Positions 6,712 to 15,195 of a stretch of 54,592 nt of DNA are shown here, in pieces. The stretch lies in assembly GCA_016763975.1 (NCBI GenBank), contig JAESSS010000086.1, positions 1-54,592 of the forward strand. Direction: 5' to 3'. The notes below the pieces were generated by a model, which did not search any database, was not told the origin of the DNA, and was given only the letters and a program-made list of their open reading frames with translations. The position numbers and the translations under genes are program-made. Numbering within the stretch: the first letter of the stretch is position 1; the number at the start of each line of letters is the position of its first letter. The stretch is from Candidatus Altimarinota bacterium. GTDB taxonomy: Bacteria > Patescibacteriota > Gracilibacteria > UBA1369 > LOWO2-01-FULL-3.

Positions 6712-7350
6712 TTATTTCTTCCTCAGCCGTTTGCCCATTAGTAATGATGCTTCGTTATTGTCGCCAGTGGGTCCTCTTAACAGCATAAGTGAGAATCTGA
6801 ATTTTTGGAAAATGTGTTTGGAAGCGCTTTTTATACGTGTATCAGCAAATATTGCTGTTGCTCCTGATTGTCGTGCTATTTCAATTCTTCTTCGTGTTAT
6901 TTCTGTGGCAATGCCCATGTTTTGAAATTTCTTGTCTACTGCGACGGCAGAGAAGTAGAAATCTTCGGGATGGACCTCAGTGGTTTCACGTAGAAATTTA
7001 TTATTGTAGTGTCTTGTGACGGCTTTGCCTCCTTGTTTTTTTGCTTTTTGTTCATAAAATGTTTTAAATTTTGCTTTTTTCTCTGTTGTGCCTTTTGCCC
7101 ACATTAAACTTCTTCTCATGGCTGTTAATTCGGAAACTCCGGGATATCCGATTCCGCTAGCTAGATCAGTACTTACACCAAAACCAAGTACACGTCCGGC
7201 TTGTTCGGCCACAACTACTTGGTAAGTTTGTATTTCTCTTTTTACTTTTTCAGGGTCATATACCTCTCCATAAAGAATTTTGAAATTTTCCTTATATAAT
7301 GCCAAGATTTGCTCTTCGTGTCTTTCGGACAAATTGCAGTATTCGATCAT
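6712..7350 (-). CDS. GNAT family N-acetyltransferase
   Basis: 212 residues. The acetyl-CoA-binding motif is at about 136-151 (VAVDKKFQNMGIATEI), with Q-x-x-G-x-A of GNAT motif A, followed by the helix EITRRRIEIARQSGA and a strand AIFADTR. An N-terminal half of about 60 residues has the first GNAT strands (VVVAEQAGRVLGFGVS). Substrate unknown; small GNATs in accessory DNA modify antibiotics, proteins or tRNAs (including TA toxins). The gene starts 10 bp after the stop of the upstream 7361 gene, so the two probably form an operon, which invites a toxin-antitoxin reading, but the partner shows no DNA-binding motif. Confidence 0.85.
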   Translation of the reverse strand: MIEYCNLSERHEEQILALYKENFKILYGEVYDPEKVKREIQTYQVVVAEQAGRVLGFGVSTDLASGIGYPGVSELTAMRRSLMWAKGTTEKKAKFKTFYEQKAKKQGGKAVTRHYNNKFLRETTEVHPEDFYFSAVAVDKKFQNMGIATEITRRRIEIARQSGATAIFADTRIKSASKHIFQKFRFSLMLLRGPTGDNNEASLLMGKRLRKK

Positions 7351-7360
7351 GGTTTGAGTT

Positions 7361-7714
7361 CTATTTATTAGCTAATGCCCCTAACCAATTGGATAATTTC
7401 TCTCTAATTGGCACTCTAGGTTTAAAACTACGGTGTATTTCTTCAATATTATCTAACATCGTTCTTTGCCTAGCAGCATACTCCCTTCTTACCATATCTT
7501 CTCTTCCACCCTGCTTAGCTGCCTGAGCATCAACTTCACATTTCATACGAATAGCCTCTTTTATAAGATTTGCAGTATTTTCAATCTCGTCATCTTTTCG
7601 AATTGTACAATATCCTCTATTCCTCATACCGTTGGCCACAAGCTCTGCACCAATAAAAATTCTCTCTGCTCTTTCCGTTGTTAATGGAGCGTTTAAACGT
7701 GGTTGGATATCCAT
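7361..7714 (-). CDS. hypothetical protein, operon partner of GNAT
   Basis: 117 residues from ATG at 7714, chosen because it follows ATTAATT, the usual A/T-rich start context; an upstream TTG would add 15 residues. The protein is basic and helical (ERAERIFIGAELVANGMRNRG, then a long helix with Cys), without recognised domains. It lies directly upstream of the GNAT gene with a 10-bp gap. Possible antitoxin or accessory protein, but this is inference from position only. Confidence 0.55.
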   Translation of the reverse strand: MDIQPRLNAPLTTERAERIFIGAELVANGMRNRGYCTIRKDDEIENTANLIKEAIRMKCEVDAQAAKQGGREDMVRREYAARQRTMLDNIEEIHRSFKPRVPIREKLSNWLGALANK

Positions 7715-7873
7715 AATTAATGTCAGTTGAAATTTAAGAGGCGATGATACTATCAACAATCTATTAAATCAAATTATCTTAAAATTGTGTGACATTCCAA
7801 ATAGCGCCTCATTGACATGATTGTTGACTGTGCTCTCTCATACTGTATTCTTTGATCTAATTAACTTTTAAAA

Positions 7874-9097
7874 ATGGTAGAAAGAAATGGTCAGGGCTTG
7901 GAAATAGAGGTGGTTTTGGGTGAGGTGATCAAACTTAAAGATCCTCGGGATGTAGTGGGGCTCAAGGAAGCCTTGTTGACTGTTTCTGCGGTAAAGCCCT
8001 ATGTAGAGGGGGATCCGGGCATCTCTATGGCGGCTAGAGTTGAGTATTTGAAGGAAGTGGGTTTTGATTTTGCGGCGGCATATATAGAGAATCCTATATT
8101 GGAGGATGAGCTGACGTTAAAAGATCATGTTGCGATTTATAGGGCTGCGAGTGATGACAGAGCGGAGTTGCCAATTGTTTTGAGTGATGGAAGGAGTGTT
8201 GGAGATAGGGCTGAGGCAAAGGAGTTTTCAAAGAGAACACTGCAAGTTTTATTTGCACATTTTAGTACTGATGGAGAGCCGGTGGGGCCTGTTTTGCCAG
8301 AAGAAATTTATATTATGGAGGATATTTATCGGCAGGATCTTGCAAGAGGTGAGGGCATTGTTCCTATTCAAACTTATGAAGAATTTCATGGAAATCGTGA
8401 TAGATCTTATAATCCACGAGAAGCTACATATTTGTTTGCTGGACTGCATCTTGTGATGCCTGCGCCTGAGGGTTTTGAGGTAAATGATCCGCATCCTTTT
8501 ATTGTTTTGCATCAAATTGATCAATTGGATGAATCTGAGGAGTTGAGTTCTTATGCAAAGGATATTGTAGAAAAAACTCTGGCCTTTGATAATCATAATT
8601 ATGCAGTTTATAACGATATGGCTGTGGTAAATAGATTTGTTGATGAAGAATTGGGAAGAAAATTAGCGCAGGAATTGAAGTACGACCTTAAGGGGTATCG
8701 GCCTTTTACTTCTAGAAATATGGCAAAACATTCTGATGATTGTGTGCAAACGCCTGTCCATGAAATGCATGGGCAAATTATAAAGGATGACATTCTTTAT
8801 GTTGGAAATCTTTTTGCTAGTGGTCTTCTTCGTGACTTGGAAAACTGGGTATTTACTGCTTGTAGGAGAATTGCGAATCGTGATACTTGTGAAAGATTAG
8901 GTCGTAATCGTTTTGATTCTATGTGGAATTCTATTAGGAGCTGCTATAGCGATGAGCAGGCGTTTGAGGAAACAATAAACAGAACGGTGGCGCGAATTGA
9001 GGCTGGGAAGCCTGGTTCTGCAATTGCTTATCAAGGTTCTAAAAATATGGAAGATCTTGGCAGGGCTTATATTAAAACTAAGTATGGAATTGAGTAA
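7874..9097 (+). CDS. hypothetical protein, 407 residues
   Basis: A soluble, acidic protein with no signal peptide or membrane segment and no recognised domain. Mixed alpha/beta composition; conserved-looking pieces include FIVLHQIDQLDESEEL and the C-terminal half around CRRIANRDTCERLGRNRFDSMW. The gene is monocistronic on the plus strand and starts the region right of the repeat array. Its last 20 bp overlap convergently with the 3' end of the 9078 gene. Confidence 0.65.
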   Translation: MVERNGQGLEIEVVLGEVIKLKDPRDVVGLKEALLTVSAVKPYVEGDPGISMAARVEYLKEVGFDFAAAYIENPILEDELTLKDHVAIYRAASDDRAELPIVLSDGRSVGDRAEAKEFSKRTLQVLFAHFSTDGEPVGPVLPEEIYIMEDIYRQDLARGEGIVPIQTYEEFHGNRDRSYNPREATYLFAGLHLVMPAPEGFEVNDPHPFIVLHQIDQLDESEELSSYAKDIVEKTLAFDNHNYAVYNDMAVVNRFVDEELGRKLAQELKYDLKGYRPFTSRNMAKHSDDCVQTPVHEMHGQIIKDDILYVGNLFASGLLRDLENWVFTACRRIANRDTCERLGRNRFDSMWNSIRSCYSDEQAFEETINRTVARIEAGKPGSAIAYQGSKNMEDLGRAYIKTKYGIE

Positions 9098-9512
9098 GTA
9101 GCTTGTGCTCACATTTTTTCTTTCTTACTTTTAGCCACAATAAAGCTTCTTTTTTGTTCTGAAAAAAGGTGATTTTTTTTGTTATTTTTAGCATTTCAAA
9201 TAGCAGTTCTATTTGTTGTTTGTGAACTTCTTCTATGCCAAGTAGGGCGATGCTTGAAATTTGTTTGTTACTTGCGATTTTTGTGTATATTTCTTTTGTT
9301 TCTGCTGCCATTTCTTCTAAGACATTTTTTTCGTATTCCACTAGCAGTTGGAAGTGTACTTCTTTGTTTTCGTCTAAGAGGGCAAAAATTTCTTTCATGA
9401 TGTTTTTGCTCATCGCAACGTTTTCTAGCTTTGAATTGTCTACTTTGAAATAGTGGAGGTGAATGTAGCCATCCTCACTTAGTTCAACTGTGTATGGAGT
9501 TTGCGAATTCAT
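9078..9512 (-). CDS. hypothetical protein, STAS/SpoIIAA-like pattern
   Basis: 144 residues. An N-terminal strand pair (YTVELSEDGYIHLHYFKVD), alternating helices, a central strand (QISSIALLGIEEVH) and an ending ITFFQNKKEALLWLK resemble the alpha/beta order of STAS/SpoIIAA-like domains, whose last helix often carries EAL.WL. The similarity is by pattern only. It may be the last gene of the minus-strand run 12016-9078, although a 56-bp gap separates it from the 9569 gene. Confidence 0.6.
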   Translation of the reverse strand: MNSQTPYTVELSEDGYIHLHYFKVDNSKLENVAMSKNIMKEIFALLDENKEVHFQLLVEYEKNVLEEMAAETKEIYTKIASNKQISSIALLGIEEVHKQQIELLFEMLKITKKITFFQNKKEALLWLKVRKKKCEHKLLTQFHT

Positions 9513-9568
9513 AGTGAAATCCTTTAGAATGTATGGTGATTATTGGCTAATCTGGAATGGTTCTTTAG

Positions 9569-9856
9569 CTATTTTTGTGTTCGAGGGACTATTATTCCGT
9601 AGGTGGGTGAGGTCATTTGTGCTCTGATTTCATTTCTTCTTTTTGCAATTTCTTCCATGCGAGAGTCGATGCTTACGGTGTCTAGGGGTGGGCTTGTTAA
9701 TATGGCTTGTAGGTTTTCTGGAGAACTTAAGTTTGATGGGTTTGGTAGGCTTTCTATTTCTTCCAGTTGTGTCAATAGTTGAGCCCTTTCTTCACTAAGT
9801 TGTGTGTACTCATCTTCTAGTTCTGGGCTAAGACCTGAGGTATTGGATTTGGTCAT
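9569..9856 (-). CDS. hypothetical small coiled-coil protein
   Basis: 95 residues. Residues about 10-38 form a probable coiled coil (ELEDEYTQLSEERAQLLTQL), followed by a Pro/Ser-rich linker and a second charged helix (SRMEEIAKRRNEIRAQM). No membrane segment. It is the last of four tightly linked minus-strand genes (12016 to 9569) and could be the cytoplasmic partner of the three membrane-anchored neighbours. Function unknown. Confidence 0.55.
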   Translation of the reverse strand: MTKSNTSGLSPELEDEYTQLSEERAQLLTQLEEIESLPNPSNLSSPENLQAILTSPPLDTVSIDSRMEEIAKRRNEIRAQMTSPTYGIIVPRTQK

Positions 9857-9864
9857 AATAAATG

Positions 9865-10143
9865 TTATTTATCTTTTTTGCCACACAATGCTTTTTTAAC
9901 ATCGAAGGCTACATGCTCTTGGCATAGTTTGGCCTTTTGATCGTCTGTCAAAGTATCAGCGATTCTTTGTGCAGATTCTTTGTCTTTTTTATCGTTCTTA
10001 TTAAAGAAGTGGAGGGCTACTGCAAATAGAGGAACTGCCAGCGCAATTGGTGCTATTCCTTCCGTAAGAAATTCTCTACGATTTTTTTTTGCTTGTTCTG
10101 GTGTAATTTCTTCCTGATCAATGCCGCCTGGTGTATTTTCCAT
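9865..10143 (-). CDS. hypothetical single-pass membrane protein
   Basis: 92 residues with one hydrophobic segment (about 32-48, IAPIALAVPLFAVALHFF) preceded by KKNRREFL. The C-terminal tail is charged and has two Cys (LCQEHVAFDVKKALCGKK). The RREFL before a hydrophobic stretch resembles a twin-arginine motif, but there is no cleavage site, and a simple membrane anchor is likelier. Eight bp separate it from the 9569 gene and 17 bp from the 10161 gene. Confidence 0.55.
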   Translation of the reverse strand: MENTPGGIDQEEITPEQAKKNRREFLTEGIAPIALAVPLFAVALHFFNKNDKKDKESAQRIADTLTDDQKAKLCQEHVAFDVKKALCGKKDK

Positions 10144-10160
10144 ATCTTCATCTTACACAA

Positions 10161-11156
10161 TTACTTCTTTTTTTTCTTTCTTTTGTCTTTTTTCTTGGCT
10201 TTTTGGTAGTTTGTGAATTCTTGGGAAGCGATGATTTTTTGGATTTCATTGATTGTTATTCTGCGCAATATTGTTATTGCATTCTTTGCGGATTCTATTT
10301 GTTGAGGGCATGGTTTTTTGTTTGCTTTAAGCTCTGGGTAGCCTTTTTTGAATCCAGATGCTCTTATGGCCATTAGTGTTCTGGCAATTGATTGATGGGA
10401 AAGGCCTTCTGATCGTAGGCGTTTTATGGCATTGGTGATGGTTTTTTCAGTTTCGTTAGTGGGCTTGTCTCTTTTCTCTCCCAGTTCAGTTTTTGCTTCG
10501 CTTGTTTGTCGTGCTTTGAGAGTTGTTATGTATGCAGGGTCTTCTTTGAGTTTTAGTTGGGTGGACAAAACTATCAGTCGAAGCGCTCCTAAAAGGCCTA
10601 ACAAAGTTGCAGTAATATAAGACGGTATGCCGGCATCTTCGCTCAGTGCTAATGCTGTTCCGCCTCCTATCAGTGCTGCATTAAAGAGGGCATTTATAAT
10701 AATTCTTGTCTTTTTAATACTGCTTTGTGCGTCTTTTTGTTCTAGGTGGAGAAGTTCTTGGAATAGGTTTATGAAATTTTCTGGTAATCCTTGATGAGCC
10801 ATATGTTCCAGCATTTCTTCTGCGTTTAGTGTGGCTTTTTCAGTTTCCAAAACAACTTTTCCGCTAATTGTGGTGACTCCTTTGTCGCTATGTTTAAGTG
10901 GTCTGTTGCCTGTGGCAATAATTTCGCTTTTATCGTTGATGCAACTTTTTAGCCAAGGGATCATGGTGTTTAAGCTGAGGATTCCACTTAATTCTTTGGC
11001 AAAAAGCTCTTCTTTTTCGGCCCTCCCAATAATTTGGGCGAGTAATTCTACTATTTGTTCTTGAGGATTTTCTTTGGGAGATTGCTTTTCTAAAAACCTG
11101 CAAACTTTTTTAATTTCTGCTGTGTTGCTGTGGGGAGTTGTTCTTTGGTTTTCCAT
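10161..11156 (-). CDS. hypothetical membrane protein, 331 residues
   Basis: An N-terminal helical domain of about 155 residues, two hydrophobic segments (about 160-178 and 185-207) with a short hairpin, then a long basic C-terminus ending in poly-Lys (KKKDKRKKKKK). The C-terminal part (AIKRLRSEGLSHQSIARTLMAIRASGFKKG) has a helix-turn-helix look. Not recognised. It is the second gene of the four-gene operon; only two bp separate it from the gene at 11159, implying coupled translation. Confidence 0.6.
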   Translation of the reverse strand: MENQRTTPHSNTAEIKKVCRFLEKQSPKENPQEQIVELLAQIIGRAEKEELFAKELSGILSLNTMIPWLKSCINDKSEIIATGNRPLKHSDKGVTTISGKVVLETEKATLNAEEMLEHMAHQGLPENFINLFQELLHLEQKDAQSSIKKTRIIINALFNAALIGGGTALALSEDAGIPSYITATLLGLLGALRLIVLSTQLKLKEDPAYITTLKARQTSEAKTELGEKRDKPTNETEKTITNAIKRLRSEGLSHQSIARTLMAIRASGFKKGYPELKANKKPCPQQIESAKNAITILRRITINEIQKIIASQEFTNYQKAKKKDKRKKKKK

Positions 11157-11158
11157 TC

Positions 11159-12016
11159 TTATTTTTTAGATCTGACTAATTGTTTTTTTAAATCTTTGTG
11201 AGTGGCGAGTAGACGATCCCATTCCCAATCGCCTAGAGTAAAGGCAGTTTCAGGGTCATATTTTTTTACTACTAACTTTCTTTCTTCGACTAGTGCTTCC
11301 GTGGACTTGGTTATTTCTGGTTTGAGCTGTTTTTTTGACAGACAAAAAATTGCCAAATATCCTGGTAAATGAAATGCATAATAAAAAGAAACTGCGACTG
11401 CTGCAACAATTGCAGCGGCAAATTTTTCAAGTAATTGTTTTTTTGATAATTTATGAATTAATGTAAGGGGGTAGATAATAGGGATGGCTAATTCTAGACT
11501 AAATTTTCTCCATTGAAATTTATGAGATTTTTTTGCTTGCTCCCATAATTCTTTTTTTAGATTGTCGTCAATGAAGCTTTGCCATTCATTTATATCGTTT
11601 AATTTGCCATCACTTTCTTCAATACGCTTTTGTAGGGCAGCGATATTTAGGCCAACTGTGACTGCAAAATCGTCAGCGCCTTTAGTTGCGTGTGAATATT
11701 TAGGTAAAACTGATTTACATCTTCTCCATAATTCATTTTGGGGGGGCAATCTTTCTGCGCTACCAATAGCTGTGCCGTCGCCACCAATTCCTTTGATGTC
11801 GATTTGTTCTTCTCCCTTTTGGTTAATTGCACTTACTTTCAAAACAGATATTCTAGTGCGGTCGCAAATTCTGCCGATTGTTTCTACATCAACCATGAGA
11901 TTTTCGGCACCAATATATTGAGGTATAGCATTAGCTAAACCAGAAAAATCCAGTTCAATTCCGTGTTCTTTATCATTGATTACGCACTGGTCTAAAGGGC
12001 GGTATTCCTCAGCCAT
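11159..12016 (-). CDS. hypothetical membrane protein, 285 residues
   Basis: The first about 175 residues are soluble and mixed alpha/beta. Residues about 195-230 contain hydrophobic segments (KFAAAIVAAVAVSFYYAFHLPGYLAIFCL preceded by LELAIPIIYPLTLI), and a charged tail follows. No family recognised. It is the first gene of the minus-strand operon 12016-9569. The neighbour at 10161 also has a central membrane hairpin, suggesting a shared membrane complex. Confidence 0.6.
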   Translation of the reverse strand: MAEEYRPLDQCVINDKEHGIELDFSGLANAIPQYIGAENLMVDVETIGRICDRTRISVLKVSAINQKGEEQIDIKGIGGDGTAIGSAERLPPQNELWRRCKSVLPKYSHATKGADDFAVTVGLNIAALQKRIEESDGKLNDINEWQSFIDDNLKKELWEQAKKSHKFQWRKFSLELAIPIIYPLTLIHKLSKKQLLEKFAAAIVAAVAVSFYYAFHLPGYLAIFCLSKKQLKPEITKSTEALVEERKLVVKKYDPETAFTLGDWEWDRLLATHKDLKKQLVRSKK

Positions 12017-12061
12017 AAGCTAAATTAAAGGAGATGAGGATACAATGGGGGCGGTGGAGAG

Positions 12062-12268
12062 TCAAATGCTCTTCACATATAGCCTTTCTACTTTTGTTCT
12101 AGCCCAGGGGGTTTTGCGCAAAAACTTCAGAGATGATTTGACGCTGGGGTTCATTTGGAAGCAGTTGATGTCGATGAGGTAGCCGAGTTCTTCCCAGCCG
12201 TAGGTTTCGACGAGGTGGGTGACGATTACTTCTAGCGATTTTCCGTGGAGAGGGTCTGTGTTGGTCAT
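12062..12268 (-). CDS. VF530 family DNA-binding protein
   Basis: 68 residues matching the small VF530 family (PF09905): [22 protein letters not shown], then [24 protein letters not shown] near the end. The NCF..(D/N)[20 protein letters not shown] signature is essentially complete and the length is typical. The family is described as double-stranded-DNA-binding, but its role is not established. It stands alone on the minus strand, 18 bp downstream of the 12287 gene. Confidence 0.85.
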   Translation of the reverse strand: MTNTDPLHGKSLEVIVTHLVETYGWEELGYLIDINCFQMNPSVKSSLKFLRKTPWARTKVERLYVKSI

Positions 12269-12286
12269 GGTGCTATCTTAGCTTAT

Positions 12287-12625
12287 TTATTTTAGTGCTG
12301 CTACTTTGCGGGTTAGGCGTGCAACTTTTTTGTTTGCTGCTTCTAGGTATAGACCGTTTGCACCTTCTTTAATATGGTATGCTAGTAAGTCTTGAGCGGC
12401 AGTTAGCGCAAGTTCCCATTCTTCTTGGTATTTGTGAATTTTTATTGCATTAAGATATGCAAACCTAGTGTTTTGATGAATAACGAGAATGTTGTCACCG
12501 GGATTTTTTAGCAAATCTTGATAATAGGTGATGCCTTGTGTCATATCTTTAGATTCTATGAACTCTGCAGCAGTTATGCCTTTAAATCTTCTTTGGTTTT
12601 CTTCTGCGTGTTGTGGTGTTCCCAT
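12287..12625 (-). CDS. hypothetical TPR-like helical protein
   Basis: 112 residues, all helical. The spacing GITYYQDLLKNP...NTRFAYLNAIKIHKYQEEWELALTAAQDLLAYHIKEG resembles two tetratricopeptide-like hairpins, but consensus residues are weak. The start is ATG at 12625; an AT-rich leader precedes it. It is probably co-transcribed with the VF530 gene, 18 bp downstream. Function unknown. Confidence 0.55.
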   Translation of the reverse strand: MGTPQHAEENQRRFKGITAAEFIESKDMTQGITYYQDLLKNPGDNILVIHQNTRFAYLNAIKIHKYQEEWELALTAAQDLLAYHIKEGANGLYLEAANKKVARLTRKVAALK

Positions 12626-12718
12626 TGGTATATTTTAAGAGCCGCTACTATGACAGTTTGTATGAATATTGTCAATGGCGGTTTGAGGCTGTGTGAGATG
12701 TGATGTATAGTTCTGATT

Positions 12719-13909
12719 ATGAAATATAGAAGGTTAATTTTATTGATTTTGGTGCTGGGACTTTCGATGGGATTTTTGTGGGGGCAGGATCGGGGTTTTG
12801 TTGATCAATTTAGGATGGCTTTTGGTTCTTCTGAGGAAGAGTTGCCTTGTCGAAATATTACACATGATGCGATGGGGGAATTGCCGAGGGATGAGGAGGA
12901 AGTGCGGTATTTCTATGAGGTTTTGATGCCGGGCAAGTTGGGTTCGCCGGCGCCAGTGGATAATGTGAGGGGGATTAGTAGGTGGGAAAATGAGGATTGT
13001 GTGATTCCTGTGTTTTTTGAGCAGGGGTGGGGTAGTGAGGGGGGTGATTTTGTGAAGGAACAGATTGTGGAAGCGATGCCGGAGTTGACGGGAGGTTTGT
13101 ATGAGGCGGTTTTTTTGAATGAAAATGAGGAATTAATGGAAAAATATGGGGATAGTCATATTGCGATTGATTTTGAAGGAGGGCCGAATGGAGGGGTGGA
13201 TTATCAGTTTGATGTTGTGGGTCAGTGGAAGGATTTGGAGGTTTATGCCGGGCACAAGATTGATATTGGCATGATACATTTGCCGGAGGTTTGGTTGAGG
13301 GATGCGAGTTTAATTCATGAGCGAACGCTTTGGCAGGAGCTTGGGCATAGTTTGGGTTATGGGCATTCGTGGCAGATGGATTCCTGGATGAGTCAGGAGG
13401 AAATTGGGAGGTGGCACAAAGGGCCGCAGCGTTGGGAAAAGAGGTTGTTGAATATTTTTTATCGAATTCCAATTGGGACTTTGCCGGACGAAATTTGGCA
13501 GATGGGGGAGGCGGATGTTTTGGATTCGCCAGCGGAAATTTTGGAAGTGAGAGAGAGTTCTGCCGATAGTGAACTTTGGGCGAGTGATGTGGAGCGTACA
13601 GTTTTTCGTCCCGGTGAAGTGATGCATTTGATTGGACGGCGTTTTACTTCTGCTCGGGATTGTAATTATGGTTTTGAGTGGGATCCATTAAAGGGCGAAC
13701 ACAGTCCGACGGTTTTTATTGGTGATGAAGCGCTGCGTATTGATTTGCCGATGATGATGCCTTTTGAAGGTGGTGAAGTGCCGCGTCCAGCAATGTGTAT
13801 TAGTTTGCCGGTCAAAATTCCTGAAAATATTTCACTTGGTTCTAAACAAGTGAGGGTTTTTGTACGGGACAAAATGAGTAAAGGAGTGATGGTGGAAATT
13901 GTAAAATAG
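12719..13909 (+). CDS. exported metzincin-like protein with altered zinc motif
   Basis: 396 residues with an N-terminal signal peptide or anchor (MKYRRLILLILVLGLSMGFLWG). Residues 206-216 read QELGHSLGYGH, which matches the metzincin zinc signature HExxHxxGxxH except that the first His is Gln. The catalytic Glu (E207) and the other two ligands (H210, H216) are kept, and M220 (SWQMDSW) could be a Met-turn-like residue. The C-terminal 120 residues look beta-rich, perhaps a binding domain. It is either a pseudoprotease or a variant metal site. The start follows TGATTATG. Confidence 0.65.
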   Translation: MKYRRLILLILVLGLSMGFLWGQDRGFVDQFRMAFGSSEEELPCRNITHDAMGELPRDEEEVRYFYEVLMPGKLGSPAPVDNVRGISRWENEDCVIPVFFEQGWGSEGGDFVKEQIVEAMPELTGGLYEAVFLNENEELMEKYGDSHIAIDFEGGPNGGVDYQFDVVGQWKDLEVYAGHKIDIGMIHLPEVWLRDASLIHERTLWQELGHSLGYGHSWQMDSWMSQEEIGRWHKGPQRWEKRLLNIFYRIPIGTLPDEIWQMGEADVLDSPAEILEVRESSADSELWASDVERTVFRPGEVMHLIGRRFTSARDCNYGFEWDPLKGEHSPTVFIGDEALRIDLPMMMPFEGGEVPRPAMCISLPVKIPENISLGSKQVRVFVRDKMSKGVMVEIVK

Positions 13910-13949
13910 GTTATGATGGATCTTGAATTTATATTTAATATTTTAAAAT

Positions 13950-14291
13950 ATGCCTCATCTTAATGTTGGAAATCACCATCTTCACAAACGAATACGAATT
14001 CATGAGGAACATGAAAAATATCCACATCCGGATAAATGGAAACGTTTGTTGGATAAGATTATGTATCCGGCTGCTTTGGTTGGTCCGTTTATGATGATTC
14101 CGCAGATTCTGAAAATTTATTCGGAGCAAGATGCTTCGAGTATTGCTTTGTCATCTTGGATGCTTTTCGTGGTTTCTTCGGTGATGTGGATGATTTATGG
14201 TTTTGTGCACGGGCAAAAAGTGATCATCATGAGTAATACTGCATGGTTAATCGGTTATGTTTCTGTGATTATCGGGGCTTTGAAGTACTAA
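13950..14291 (+). CDS. SemiSWEET-type sugar transporter (PQ-loop)
   Basis: 113 residues. After a charged 38-residue N-terminus come three membrane segments, the first with the PQ motif (PAALVGPFMMIPQILKIY) and S-S-x-x-x-x-SSWM before the second, as in SemiSWEET/MtN3 proteins. SemiSWEETs dimerise to form a channel-like sugar uniporter of the inner membrane. The family core is about 85-95 residues, so the N-terminal extension (His-rich: MPHLNVGNHHLHKRIRIHEEHEKYPH) is additional. Convergent with msrA, 6 bp apart. Confidence 0.8.
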   Translation: MPHLNVGNHHLHKRIRIHEEHEKYPHPDKWKRLLDKIMYPAALVGPFMMIPQILKIYSEQDASSIALSSWMLFVVSSVMWMIYGFVHGQKVIIMSNTAWLIGYVSVIIGALKY

Positions 14292-14297
14292 GAAAAT

Positions 14298-14894
14298 TTA
14301 CTTTCGGCCTGATCCTTTTTTGTACAATTGGTAGCGGGTTGCGCTGTGTTTGTAGAAATCTTGGTGAATGTCTTCAGCGGGGTAAAAGCTTGAAAGGGGT
14401 AGTATTTTGGTAACTACCTCTTGGCTAAGTTTTTCTGAAAGTGCAGTTTTGGATTTTTCTGCTGCGAGTTTTTGTTCTTCGTTGTGATAAAAAATAGCGG
14501 TGCTGTAATTGAATCCGCGATCAGTATATTGGCCATCAGGGTCGAGGGGGTCGATGGCATTCCAAAAAGCATCGAGGATTTGTTCGTATGTTATTTCCTC
14601 AGCGTAGTAGTAGGCGCGTAATGCTTCGCGGTGGCCGGTTTTGTGGGCGACAACCTCTTCGTATGTCGGATTTTCTTCTTCGCCTCCTGCATAGCCCGAA
14701 AGCGCTTCTTCCACACCGTCGAGTTCTTGGAGTGAAGCTTCCGTACACCAGAAACATCCTCCAGCAAATGTCGCTTGGGTGAGTTCTTTGTCAGATTCGA
14801 GGTTTTCAAAAAGTTCTTTGGTGACGTTTTCTGGTTGGTCGGTGTTGCAGCCAAACATAGTGAGCATGGTTATGAGGATGAGTAGTTTTTTCAT
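14298..14894 (-). CDS. msrA: peptide methionine sulfoxide reductase MsrA, lipoprotein form
   Basis: 198 residues. The GCFWC motif at 46-50 (catalytic C47) follows ATFAG, and downstream GVEEALSGYAGG, NPTYEEVVAHKTGHREA and the FW..IDPLDPDGQYTDRGFNYSTAIF block are all typical of MsrA. The N-terminus MKKLLILITMLTMFGC suggests export with a lipobox-like Cys16, so the enzyme would repair oxidised methionine in surface proteins. No resolving Cys beyond C50 is visible in the tail; recycling may differ from the three-Cys type. No msrB domain is fused. Confidence 0.9.
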   Translation of the reverse strand: MKKLLILITMLTMFGCNTDQPENVTKELFENLESDKELTQATFAGGCFWCTEASLQELDGVEEALSGYAGGEEENPTYEEVVAHKTGHREALRAYYYAEEITYEQILDAFWNAIDPLDPDGQYTDRGFNYSTAIFYHNEEQKLAAEKSKTALSEKLSQEVVTKILPLSSFYPAEDIHQDFYKHSATRYQLYKKGSGRK

Positions 14895-15195
14895 GGGGAG
14901 AGTTTAGCATATGATTTCGCGCTTTTGTCACGGAAAGTACGGTGGGGTGGTTTTGCGATTGACGGTGTTTTTGTGTTGTAGCTAGCAGTCTGTGATTAGC
15001 TGTGGCTTGTGGGTTTTGTTTTGCGAAAAAATTGTCGTTTGATCAGAAATGCGGAGATGTATCGTGTGGTAGTTGTCTCTGCTTATGCGTGAGAATTTAG
15101 TTAATCTTTTTGATGAGAAAACCATGTTCTTTTCGCTTATTACAGCTATTTTTCGTCGACGGGAGTGATATAATAAGTATCCTCTAATCAATCTT
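14895..15195. other. intergenic region with extended -10 promoter
   Basis: About 300 bp with no convincing gene. The only clear signal is TGATATAAT (TATAAT at 15169-15174), an extended -10 box facing right, 22 bp before the start of the HNH gene. No -35 match is visible at the expected distance. Confidence 0.5.

Noticed and set aside
9865-10143. Tat-exported protein
   Set aside because: RREFL precedes a hydrophobic stretch, but there is no cleavage site or cofactor domain; a simple membrane anchor explains it.
12975-13472. 165-codon open frame antisense to the metzincin-like gene
   Set aside because: Its translation is Pro/Ser/His/Gln-rich low complexity, a mirror of G-rich codons of the plus-strand gene, which has a signal peptide and motif.
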